In this document: positions 31,322-41,515 of the stretch, one piece after another
How positions within the stretch are numbered: the first letter of the stretch is position 1
Layout of the letters: every line of letters starts with the position of its first letter
Assembly (NCBI GenBank): GCA_003116995.1
Contig: BDSL01000036.1
Coordinates: forward strand, 62,001 to 126,000
DNA: 64,000 nt
From: Yamagishiella unicocca
Lineage: Eukaryota; Chlorophyta; Chlorophyceae; Chlamydomonadales; Volvocaceae
Direction of reading: 5' to 3'
Notes under the pieces: generated by a model
What the model saw: only the letters and a program-made list of their open reading frames with translations
Told to the model about the DNA's origin: nothing
Databases searched by the model: none
Position numbers and translations under genes: made by a program

Positions 31322-31947
31322 GGGGGGTTGGGAACCTCGGCCTGGGGCCGGTGTACGACAACGGACAACGGACAACTCGAAACCGAATCGTGCTGTTACA
31401 GGAACGGGTCCGGGACCGAGCTGACCTCGCTTGCGTCACCGTAACGGTTGGATTGGAGTCCACACCCACACCGTGTTGTTCGTTAAACTAGAAGGCAAAA
31501 TTTTCTCTCACGGTCTTAATGGATGACTCGCCGCAGACGCTTCGAGGCAGGCAGTATTGGAGAGGTAGGGTTTAGGTCCAGTACGCTACCGTCTGGACGA
31601 TAGCTGCGCTGTTTCGTCCCGGTACCGGTCGCAGCATCTTGGCATGTTTCCACTCAAGGTCTGTCACCGTAATGGCATGGTGCCGTGCGGTGGGCCCATC
31701 GGCCAGGCCGTTCCCTTGAGCTACCGTCGCGCGTCTCCGGCGCCGAGTGGGCGTGATGCGTCATGCGCTTTCCTCGACGTCGTGTCCTCTGGCGCGGACT
31801 GACAGTGGGACGGGCCTGAGGGACGACTGTTCCACGAGCTGCAATAGGGCTGTTGCGAACGCTGTAGCCGGGCTGTAGCTTCATGGCGGGGCGGTGCTGT
31901 CGAGGTCCTGGGTCGTAAGAGGAAACCGCATGGCGGAGTCAGCAGCC

Positions 31948-32289
31948 AGCAGCCCTGCACCGGTATGAAGATCAATGCAGGAGATGGTGGGAACCAGCAG
32001 CCCTGCACCGGTATGAAGATCAATGCAGGAGATGGTGGGAACCAGCAGCCCTGCACCGGTATGAAGATCAATGCAGGAGATGGTGGGAACCAGCAGCCCT
32101 GCACCGGTATGAAGATCAATGCAGGAGATGGTGGGAACCAGCAGCCCTGCACCGGTATGAAGATCAATGCAGGAGATGGTGGGAACCAGCAGCCCTGCAC
32201 CGGTATGAAGATCAATGCAGGAGATGGTGGGAACCAGCAGCCCTGCACCGGTATGAAGATCAATGCAGGAGATGGTGGGAACCAGCAGC
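31948..32289 (+). repeat. 48-bp minisatellite, 7 essentially identical copies
   Basis: The unit runs CAGCAGCCCTGCACCGGTATG, AAGATCAATGCAGG, AGATGGTGGGAAC. All seven copies look identical. Since 48 is a multiple of 3, both strands stay open, encoding a 16-residue repeat (MKINAGDGGNQQPCTG on plus; CWFPPSPALIFIPVQG on minus). No start context, splice site or domain supports translation. Confidence 0.95.
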
Positions 32290-32421
32290 TGGAGGGCGGA
32301 CCAGTGTGCGGCGGGCTGTACGTCTTTAACTTGTAGGCGTGGCGTGGCGAAGCCTGTTCTTTCTGCACCCTTAATGAGGGTCTTGTGCGCTCCACCGGAT
32401 GTGGGATGTGCGTGTGCAGTC

Positions 32422-32438
32422 CTAGGGTTTAGGGTTTA
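32422..32438 (+). repeat. short TTTAGGG telomere-type tract
   Basis: Reads CTAGGGTTTAGGGTTTA, two units of the plant-type telomere repeat, in intergenic sequence. Confidence 0.35.
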
Positions 32439-34098
32439 AAAATCATTCGCGCCCGCGCTTGTCGCTCACGATCAGCGGGGGACATGGGGTCCAGGGGTCA
32501 TGGCAGGGGTCCAGGGTTACAAGTTTAGCTGTGGTAGGGAGTTTACACGTACGGTACGACTGTATTGTACGGTTACGTTCGTCTGTCGAGTGCACGAATG
32601 GCTATTGCTTTGGGATAGCGACAGGTGTGTTTCGATGCAACGGTAGGCGAGGACAACGAACCGGGTGCGCAGCGAAACCTCGTGAAGTGGAACCACCCTT
32701 TGCATGGAACGTGTGGCTCTTCGACATGCTTGGCTTACGGTTGTGTGTGTAAAGTAGGCTGTAAATTTAGCGTGGAATTATTTGGTAGTGAGGCCGCTAA
32801 CCAGCAATGCAGGTCTCAACGAACGTTGGCACTATGCCTCACAAGTTGCTGTGCTGCTGGGGTGACAAGGCTGCCGTACCATGCTATTCTTGCTGACGAT
32901 CGGAATAAAAACACAGGTAAGTTTCAAGACGTGGAGATCCTGTGCTCGCTGTCGTGCCAGTGTGCTGATAAACGGGCACAGCACCCGCTCACGCTTTTCT
33001 GTGCCAGGTTGGGATAAGCCATTGCGCGCTGATGCTTTTGCTGACGCAGAAACCCTCCGTTGCATAGGCTCAATCCATCTCCCTCCTCGCGATATCGGAG
33101 TCGTGGGTCCAGGACTGCTTGGCGGACGGTGTTGCAATGCCGCATGCGACGTGATACAAATCGAAAGCCAGTGCTTTACATTGAAGGCCGGCAGTTTAGC
33201 AGGCCATAAGACGCAGCTGGAATGCATGCAGCCAATTGTCTTCCTTTGCAGGGGCGCTGCAAGCGCTGAGTACCTTGCATCCGGTACATATTGTCTGGGT
33301 TTCGGACAGAGCAAACGAACAATCATACCTTGCCGTCGTATTCGGCTAAATTTCAGTTGCGACGGAAAATGGCTGCATGGCAGCCAACAAAACACAGTGT
33401 CAGCCTGTGAATGTCCGACTTTTTAAGAGATCATTCCCTGCGATACAGCTGGTACGGCAAACGAGGCTCATCCTAATGCCCTGCACACACCGCCAAGTCA
33501 CGCGTCCTATGTTGCCCAGTACTGTACATCAAACACTCGCTACCGGAGGGTGTCCGGTTCAATGTCACAAGTCCACTATCATCATGCAGCCCACTACTAC
33601 CAAGACACCAAACTATTACAGCCATGGGCAATTTCAGATCCACACCGCTTTCAGCGCATACCCCCCTCGATTTCTAGGCGTTGGTGCCGTACCAGCTGTC
33701 CAGCACTTATTCCACGCCACAGTTTGACCACTGACCTACATGAACACGACAAGTGGCGCCTGTAGCGCCGCAAACGCTAGGCGGCACGGCCTTTCCGGGT
33801 AAGCTGTACCGTGGGCTGTGTGGCCGGCCAGAACTAACAACAAGACAACAGTTTCCGCATCCTGCATCGCAACGGCTCGTTCACAGCTTAGGCCCTTCCA
33901 TGATTGTGACAGCCGAAGCCGCTGCGCATTGGGTTGCATACATCCCCGTGTTCATGCGGTGAGGCCCTCGTGGATAAAAGGTTAAACACGCAAGTGATTG
34001 GTTTCGTGACATCCTTGCCATATGCTATTGCTGACGGAATAGCGGACGTCGAATTGGGTTTTCAGTCTAACACTGTTTGGTCAGGGAAGCAAGGGACT

Positions 34099-35610
34099 TT
34101 AGCAGCTGCGCCGCCGCTTGAGCGCTTTGATTTTGCTCACCCTCCAGTCACGCTTAGGACATGTTAATACCCGCCGCTTGACGCGCTCATAGGCCCCTGC
34201 AACTGAAACCCGGCTACAGGCGTCATCTTCATCGCTGCCGCACGTGGTCTCAGCGACGTCAGTACCATCGCGTGGGCTGCAGCTTGCATCATGGCTGTCA
34301 TGGCAACGGTTATTACCATCACTGCAGCCCATGCTCACTATCACACTTTCAACGGCCCAGCTGCTGCTGCTGCAGCAGCTACTAGCAACATCTGCATGCG
34401 CCGATGCGCAACACGCGCCAGAGCACTCGTCGTCACCCACGCAGCCTGCAGGTGCCATTGGGTTGCTGGAAGTGGTGCAGGCATGCATGGGGGCGGGCCC
34501 AACCCTGCTGCGCAGACCAGGAGCTGCAGACAACCCCGGTACACCCAAGAAGACGAGCGTATCCTGCAGAGGGGCGCAGAGTACTAGAACGTCGTCTGCT
34601 AGTACCAGCGGGCAGCGCAGTCCACCGCCAATGAAGGCAGCGTTCAACCCTTGGTCTTCATCAACAAAGTAGTCAGGGCTGCCACATGCAGCCCTGGAGC
34701 TGGTGACGCAGCTATGGGTGCTTTGCTGAGAATCGCCAGAGTCTGCCACAGAAGGGTTGAAGATGGTCTTCACGTCACCGTCTGCGTCGATGTAGCGCAC
34801 CGACGTTCTGCCGTCGGCCAGCGCGTCCACCACCACAGCTGCGCCTCTGTCGTCGATGCAAATAGCTGTAATACTTGAGAAACGGGCATCTCGACCGCAT
34901 CCGTCCGCCGTACCTCGCAGTCCCTCCTCACCTGCCCATGGGCTGCTTTCAAGGGACACGCCGCAGTCCGTGTTCCACTGCCTATATATGGCAGTGGCTG
35001 ATGAAATGACCTGGCAGCCAGCCGTGCATGCGATGCTCAGCTGTCCTACGTGGTCGTCGTCATGGCAGCGCAGTGTGGTCACGCTGGTGGCAACAACACC
35101 GCTGCCGTCCGGCAAAGGATCAAGATGCAAGACGTGTAGGCCTTGTGAGTCTGTTACGTAGAGAGTTCCGGCGTCAGGTGCTGCCAGTTCCGACGGATAT
35201 GAGAACCTAGCGTTGCTGGCCTCCCCTTCAGGATGACCCGACTCGTGGCGAACGCCAGCCAGTACGCGGACGACGTTGTTGGCGTCCAACGTAAGGACTG
35301 CATGCCCCTCGGTAAAGAAAGTCTGCCCAGATTCGGCGCAAAAGGTTGCGCTGGATAGGAAGGAGGTTACTTCGTAGGGTCGCAGGGCATTGCTCCCAGG
35401 GACCACCTCATAAACGCCCAATTTGGGCCCAAGCGCAGGCTGCTGCAAACCGCCCGTGCCAAGAAGCCTGTAGAAGCCGCGCGCATTTACAGGGGAAAAG
35501 GCCCCGCGCGAGTTATCGCAAAGAATCAGGGTCTCTACACCAGAAGCTGCGCGCCTCAAAACCGCTCCTACAACCCCAGGTGCACTGACGCTGCCAGGGG
35601 AGGGCAGCAT
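34099..35610 (-). CDS. NHL-repeat (six-bladed propeller) protein, apparently intronless
   Basis: A single open frame of 503 residues from the ATG at 35610 (MLPSPGSVSAPG); the frame stays open a little upstream without an ATG, so an upstream exon is possible. NHL-type blades are recognisable: GHPEGEASNARFSYPSELAA with LYVTDSQGLHVLHL, then GLRGTADGCGRDARFSSITA with AICIDDRGAAVVVDALADG and VRYIDADGDVKTIF. These repeats follow the usual DG..ARF..P / YV.D pattern. The C-terminal 150 residues are Cys/Ser/Asp-rich and end in a basic KALKRRRSC. Related NHL-like propellers in volvocine algae are often joined to BTB domains; none is visible here. Function unknown; propellers of this type mediate protein binding. 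Confidence 0.7.
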   Translation of the reverse strand: MLPSPGSVSAPGVVGAVLRRAASGVETLILCDNSRGAFSPVNARGFYRLLGTGGLQQPALGPKLGVYEVVPGSNALRPYEVTSFLSSATFCAESGQTFFTEGHAVLTLDANNVVRVLAGVRHESGHPEGEASNARFSYPSELAAPDAGTLYVTDSQGLHVLHLDPLPDGSGVVATSVTTLRCHDDDHVGQLSIACTAGCQVISSATAIYRQWNTDCGVSLESSPWAGEEGLRGTADGCGRDARFSSITAICIDDRGAAVVVDALADGRTSVRYIDADGDVKTIFNPSVADSGDSQQSTHSCVTSSRAACGSPDYFVDEDQGLNAAFIGGGLRCPLVLADDVLVLCAPLQDTLVFLGVPGLSAAPGLRSRVGPAPMHACTTSSNPMAPAGCVGDDECSGACCASAHADVASSCCSSSSWAVESVIVSMGCSDGNNRCHDSHDASCSPRDGTDVAETTCGSDEDDACSRVSVAGAYERVKRRVLTCPKRDWRVSKIKALKRRRSC

Positions 35611-36328
35611 TGTGTAAGCAGGTAAATCCCGAAATTGGCGATACAGCGGAGGAGATCTCAATGCTGTCAGTAACCCACAACGTAAATGGAAGCGTGAGGA
35701 CGTGTGTGTCTACAGAGTGTATTCGGTATGAAGTATACCTAAACTTGCGCTGCTGGCTTTTTATCTTGACAGTGGCGCACCTGCCGTGCAGTTTCTGGCA
35801 GGCCCAGCAAGGCCCAGAAAGGAGCTCCTGGCTGCGGTCTGCCACAAGCTCCTCCATGAGCTTTTTTGCGACAAAGCATCCGCCTAATTGGCAGGTGCAT
35901 GTAACGCGAAGCTCGCGCTGTCGCTATGTAACGGGTCTCTTGAAGCCAATTTCGAAGTCCTTCAATGGAGCTATGGGAGACGACGCTGGAAACCAACGGT
36001 GCTATACAACGTGTGCACGGGCATGCGCTATGGCCTGACGGCGTGCTTATGCAGGATGATAGCAAAGATAGGGGATTTATAGGGTGTAAGCCACATGCGG
36101 GCTGTAAAACCCTGGGCATACCTTCCCCCCTTGCTCCTCTTAATTTTACGGGTTTATTCCGGGTTGAATAGGGTTATGGATATCAGAAAAACACGTGAAC
36201 TATTTCGTGCCGACTCGCGCTGGGAGTTTCTGACGCTATTCCTGTCGGCTCGGTGACACATCGAGACAGCAGTTCCACGAAGCTCCCCCAAGCTCCCCCT
36301 ATGCCCTAGATACAATTTGCACGGGCCC
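35611..36328. other. intergenic stretch between NHL and DUF2064 genes
   Basis: Upstream of the NHL gene and downstream of the DUF2064 stop, both on the minus strand. Two plus-strand TGTAA motifs (about 36085 and 36102) have no assigned gene. The plus ORF 35610-36038 shows no domain. Confidence 0.45.
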
Positions 36329-39300
36329 CTAGCTCCCCCCTTGATCCTCGGTACCACAACCGGCTGGCGCTGCCGCCGCTGTCGTCAGCACACCTGCCGT
36401 TGCCGCTGCCGCCACCACCACCGCCGCCCTCTGCAGCACCCGCTGCGACACGTCCAGCAGGTGCCGCTGCCGCTGCAGCCCCAGCTGGTCGGAGCCGTCG
36501 GCGGCCGGCAGCGGCACTGCCGTACCTACCCCCCCTTCGCGGAGTCTCTTATCAAAACCCCCTTCCGACGCCATCCCAGCGCCGCCGCTGGCCCCCCGTG
36601 CGCCCTGCCCCTGCCGCTGTTGGGTGCCGGGCTGCTCCAGGGTCGCGCCACGCGATGCGACCCACTCCACCAAATCCTGCGGTGTACGGGCAAGAGGGCA
36701 GGCAGGCGCGGCCATCAACGCCACCAGAGCCGTCGGCGGCATAGGCGGCGACCAGAGAACCGCAGCTTGGGGCCAAACCGTGACGGCACATGCAGTGTGA
36801 AAGTGGCGGTCCGCGCTGCACCCCCTCAGACCCCTCAAGACCCCCTCACCCTCCGAATGCCTACAACCAGACGTGGGCAGCCGAACCGTCCGAAACCAAA
36901 CCGCCTCTCCAGCCCCCCGCAGCCCTTCCGCTCAACCCTCCCTCCCCCTCTCCTCCCACCTCCACTGTGTCCACGTCTCTCAGGCGGGGCAGGGTCGCAA
37001 GCGGGGCCACCCGGAGCCCCGTGGAGGCGGCCCGAGTGAGGGTCTCTGCCAGCACACTGTCCGTGCTCCACCGCATACCCTGGGGAGCAGGTGACCCGGG
37101 GGATGGGGGGCGGAGCGCGGTGGAGCGGTGGGAGTGGGGCCGGGGCCCCCGTACGGCAGCCAACATGGAAGCCCTGGGGCAATCCCATCCCAGCGAACGG
37201 ACGCGCTGAATGGAGCGGGAACCTCCTGGCGGGTCAGGGCCGAGCAGCAGGAGGACATGTGAGGTGCAGAAGACAGCATTCGGCTGCCGCGAGGTTCGAG
37301 CTCTCTCCAAGCGGTCGGTGGAAGGATTGGCCGCCTTCGGCAGGCCAGTGGGTGCACCTCACTAGGGGCTAAGCTTCATTTCGCAGTCGCGCCTAGCCCC
37401 CCTTCTCAAGTTCCCCTCCGACCCCCCACCTCAAAGAGCCGTGGCTCCAACCTGGTGAGGCCCAACAGGTAGTACCCGCCGTCCAGGGAGGGGCCGATTA
37501 CCATCTGAAGAGAGGGAAAAGCCGGGTGGAAGGGCGGGAGGAAGAGCAGGGCAAAGCCGTGGGAACACTGCCCGTGGCCTCAGTCCCCGCGCGCTTCCGC
37601 TCATAATAGGAGGTACTGGCCAGCAAGCCAAGGGCCTCCCCTTTCAGCGCTTCCGGGACCCTCAAGGCCATGATACCAGCTAGCGACTGCACCAACCGCA
37701 GCGCAACCCGAGCAGCCATGGTCCTGCAAGCCGCCCTCAGGCCAAGGCCTGAGCCGTAGCGGCATCCGCAGCGCGCGCAGCTGCCCGACGGTGGCGACTG
37801 CCGACGGCAGTGTCGTACCTCGTGCTCGTCCAGCGCGTCGGCTGCCCTCCGCAGCAGCTCCCTGGATATGTCTGGAATGTCTGTTCCGATGATGATCACC
37901 TGCGGGGTTGGGGTTCCAAGGGGTGGGGTTCCAAGGGGTGGGGGTTTAAAGAGAATCCGCGGCGTAGGGGTGGGGGTCCAAGGGGTGGGGGGTGCGGGGG
38001 GTCGTCAGTCGCCTCTTCACGGGGTGGGGGAGCCCATCAATGGGACTCCTTGCTCGGGCGCTGGTGGCTCAGACCAGCTGGCTGCAAGTGCTTCTGCTGC
38101 AAAGCCCAGCTCGCGGCGGCTTTGCTACTGACTTGTACTGACTTGAGCAATGTCATAGGGCTCAAGGGTTGTGACCCGCGGCGCCCCCCTTCACGGGCGC
38201 CCTTGAAGGCCCCGCTTCAGGTTGCGGTGGTAGGTTCCCCTGGCGATGGGGGTTCGCGGGGCGAGGCAGGGATAGTGACGTGGCTACAGCGGCTGTCGTA
38301 CCACTCTGTGACGCGAGGCGATGCTATGGGATGGAGCAGGGTGCTGGACGATCCACTGTGGGGGCTGCGGGGCAGCTGGGTGGCTCCCGGCAGCAGGCGG
38401 CGGCTGGACGCGAACACATGCGCCGCCCCCCTTGCTGGACGCGCGTTCCGAACGGTGAATATTACACATTGTTGTAAACTGTGCGGCCTTTCTTTCGACC
38501 CGTGGGTCACCATCCGACAAGGCTGCCGTGTGCCGTACTCCGGCCCAGGGGTCGCACCTTGGCTGTCAGTCCGATGCGACTCCTGGCCTCCGTCATGGCT
38601 GCCAGCATCTTGGCTCCCAGATCCGGTTCTGGAGCCACGGCGGTTGGGTCGCCGCTGCTGGACCCCAGTTGCGGCACGCACTGCACATTCTGCGCCATGA
38701 GGACAGGCGGATTGGCAGGAAAGGGAGGGGCGATAACGTGGAGAGGGGCGGTGAAGAGGAGGGGGCCGGTGCTGGGTCTCAGTATGCGGCCTGGGTGTTG
38801 GCGGGTGAGGGACCTGCCTGCATGCGAAGGATGAGGACGGGGAGGGGGCGTGGAAGCTGCTCCTCCTCAGGTCAACGCTCTTCCCAGCAGGCCAGTCCTC
38901 ACCCCCCCCCCGCCATGACCTCACCAGCTCCTCGCCCGCCAGCCACGCCGCCACGTCAGCTGTGGCGTCCGCGCTGCTGTGGTACACGGAGGCGTCAGCC
39001 CACTCGTGACAGCTGCGGGGCGGGGAGAAGAGGGGGCGGGGGTTGGTGTGCAGAGAGGGGGAAGGAGGGGGAGGGGGCGAGGGTTGGCGTGCAGGGAGGG
39101 AAAGGGCGGCCATACGGTGCCCGCCGCCGCACCTGGCCGCCTGGTGGATTGCGTGGTGCGCGCACGCGCGGTAGAACTCGCACGCGCCGCCGGGGCCCAC
39201 GCCATCACCCGCCGCAAGGCGCGTCTTGACGCGACCTGGAACCGGCAGCCGGGCGAACACCACGATGGCAGCGTCAGCAGCTCCCGCGCTTACGGCCGTG

Positions 39301-39353
39301 TAGCTGCTGCTGATGCCGCCGCGGACCACACTGCTGCAGGCAGTTCCCTCCAT
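36329..39353 (-). CDS. DUF2064 / TIGR04282-type GT-A glycosyltransferase
   Basis: Seven exons in gene order 39353-39133, 39012-38925, 38680-38558, 37899-37819, 37504-37430, 37079-36960, 36676-36329, all in phase; 351 residues. Family motifs in order: AIVVFARLPVPGRVKTRLAA (the nucleotide-binding P.PG..KTRL signature), CEFYRACAHHAIHQA, PDLGAKMLAAMTEA, VIIIGTDIPDISRELLRRAA (GTD-P metal/nucleotide motif), MVIGPSLDGGYYLLGLTRL, GMRWSTDSVLAETL and LRDVDTVEDLVEW. This family includes enzymes proposed to transfer sugars in arsenosugar and related biosynthesis; donor and acceptor here are unknown. The N-terminal 28 residues could be a short leader. The last exon carries about 100 extra low-complexity residues, part of which resembles an intron repeat. 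Confidence 0.92.
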
Positions 39354-39865
39354 CGTGGCTCAAGCTTTGGTCCAGGTGGCAAAGTTGCGGGCTTTGTTCC
39401 TCGGGATGCTTGCTGCTGCTGCTGCCATGTGGTGCCGTGCGGCTGCTGCTGCCACTGCTGCTGCCAGCAACGTTGAAGTTTGTGAGGACCAATTGGTCTG
39501 GTCTGGGGTTGTGGCTATACGTGTAAGATTTCCTGATTATAACAGTGATTGGGCAAGGGTGCAGCCCTAAGTATCGTGGGAGGGAAAAGGCGCGGTGCTG
39601 AGGTTTGGAGATGCAGTAGCGCAGAGCGGCGAAATTATACAATTATTTAAATGAGACTGGGTAGTGAAGGTATTAAAGGTACAGGAGAAAATATATTTTC
39701 TTTCGTCTTGTTCCTTATTGTGCTGACACCATCCGCAGCCATCGATCAGATCACGTACCGGTATCATCAAGCCCCACAAGTCTAAAGCTTAATTAATTAC
39801 TTCGCAAAAAATTAATATTTTACGTTGAACATACTCGTCAGCGCAAAGCCTTTAATACAGAAATC
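39354..39865. promoter_or_regulatory. divergent region DUF2064 gene / plastid membrane protein gene
   Basis: A 512-base AT-richer spacer between two start codons on opposite strands. Its right half is strongly AT-rich (for example ATTAATTACTTCGC and AATATTTTACG near 39790-39825), consistent with promoter and 5' UTR sequence. No specific element is claimed. Confidence 0.5.
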
Positions 39866-41515
39866 ATGCAGGTCGCCCTTGCACAACAACGGCTAACGCG
39901 GCCAGCGCTTGCGCGACAGCCCCAACGGAGCAATACTGTGGTCTGCTCAACAAAGGGGTTTGGCGCTGACACCAAGGCGCCCCAGGTGCAAAAATCGCTC
40001 TGCGCCATTTGGGTCATATGCTCTAGGCAACTTAGTAAAGCGTATGACGAGAACTTAACCATTTATTCCAGAAACAAGGACCGAAGGATGAGGAGGAGGA
40101 GGCGAGCACCTCAGCCGCTCCCGCGTCGACTGACAAGGACGCCCTAGCGCTGGAGGCGCTGGAGGCCCGCATTGTAAGCGTCAGTGGTTATGTCTGAAAA
40201 GTCGCGGTGCCGGGAGCAGCGATTTGTAGTGAGTGGTTAGGACGAAACTGTCAGGACAAAGTAGCTCTGCGGTGGCGGTGTCTACTTCGGCGTAGTTCCT
40301 GCCGAAATTGCCTCTACCAGGGATAGTTTGGACGAAAGGCACCGCCTGGGCTCTCGGATTCGACTGGACAAGGTGCGGTCATGGCTCCTGGAGATGAGCT
40401 GTGAGGGTTTTCGAGCATGTGAGGAGTAGAGGGTTGGGGAACGCAAGTGGTGGCGGTGGTGGTGCCACAGGCAAGAAGCCTCCCGGCCCCCAAAACGCAA
40501 GCAGCGCTGCCTGCCTGCAACGCATCGGACCCAAAACCCTTGCCACAGAAATCCCGACGGAAGAAGGTGGAGGCCAAGGTGAACGTCGTGGCACCCGCTG
40601 TGGATGTGGCTACGGGCAAGGCCCCCGCGCCGGCCGAGAGTGAGGCGGAGACCGCCTACCTGGCCTTCCTCTCCTCCTACTTCGTCGGCGTGCTCGTGTG
40701 CGGCCTAGCGCTGGCAGGCGCGGTGCGTATCAGTGCCATGGGGGATGGCTGTGGGGGAACACCTGCAACCTGGGAGGGAAGGTGTTCGGATGGGGCATTG
40801 TGACAGGGACAGGAAAGGTCTTGGGGTCGGCGTCGATGATCACCATGGTGACGCCATTGCACGGCACGGGCGTGTGGCACCTGGTCGATGTGGGATTCTC
40901 GAGTGCGTTTCGGGATTGATTTCGATTCGGGTTGGGATAAGGGGCGGGCTGGGATGAGGGGCGGGCTGGGATGCGTTGTTGCACCCGAAGGTGCATTGCG
41001 GGGAAGCTACCGGTGCTGGGAGGTCCGTCAGCAGCCGCACAAGCCGGACGCAAACATCGGACGGCAGCCGCGCGCGCAAGCGCCATGAATTTTTGCCTCT
41101 CGGTCGGTCGGCATCATGCTGGCCGCGGGGCAGCGTCGTCGGCGGGGGGCACGACAGCGTGTAAGGTCGCAAGCTCTGCTGCAGTGCGACAACTGTTATT
41201 CGGCAGCGCAGGACCCTGCCTGCAGAAGTTAGGGGAACTGAGCAACTGACGCAAAAACCTTGAGTGATGTCGCTACCGGCTGATTGAGGACATTACTCCC
41301 TCTCAATCTGTCTATATGCTGCGTGTGGCCTGACCGGGGTGACCGCGTTTCCACCGACGTGCTCGCAGGGATTCCTGCCGGAGGAGGCGGACCTCTGGAT
41401 CCAAGACAACCTCTACCCCGCGTACAGCTGGATCGTGCTGGGGTTCCTGGGCCTGTCGTCGCTGTACGGCTTGTTCAAGACCGGCAAGCTGCCGGGACAG
41501 TCGCAGCAGCCGTAG
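39866..41515 (+). CDS. small two-helix membrane protein, probably plastid-targeted
   Basis: Four exons: 39866-39985, 40072-40173, 40549-40722, 41369-41515; in phase, 180 residues. Exon 3 could instead begin at an earlier in-frame acceptor near 40472, adding about 26 residues. The N-terminus (MQVALAQQRLTRPALARQ, rich in Ala/Arg/Gln with few acids, then VVCSTKGFG) looks like a chloroplast transit peptide. A charged helix follows (DKDALALEALEARI, KSRRKKVEAKV). The first membrane segment is YLAFLSSYFVGVLVCGLALA. After a conserved-looking FLPEEADLWIQDNLYPAYSW comes the second, IVLGFLGLSSLYGLF, and a short tail. The pattern suggests a thylakoid or envelope protein of photosynthetic organisms. I do not recognise the exact family. 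Confidence 0.7.

Larger units (their letters stand above)
31322..34098. other. long non-coding stretch with a minisatellite, no gene recognised
   Basis: Lies between the convergent E3 and NHL genes. It contains the 48-bp minisatellite (31948-32289), a short TTTAGGG tract (32422-32438) and a TGTAA at 32760. Short ORFs from 32459 to 34167 show no domain and no consistent splice-phase chain. Confidence 0.5.

Noticed and set aside
31948..32289. CRISPR-array-like look of regular repeats
   Set aside because: Units are contiguous with no variable spacers, and the window is eukaryotic.
31721..32395. Minus-strand ORF with CWFPPSPALIFIPVQG repeats (and plus-strand MKINAGDGGNQQPCTG repeats)
   Set aside because: Both frames exist only because the 48-bp unit is divisible by 3; the flanks lack any coding signal.
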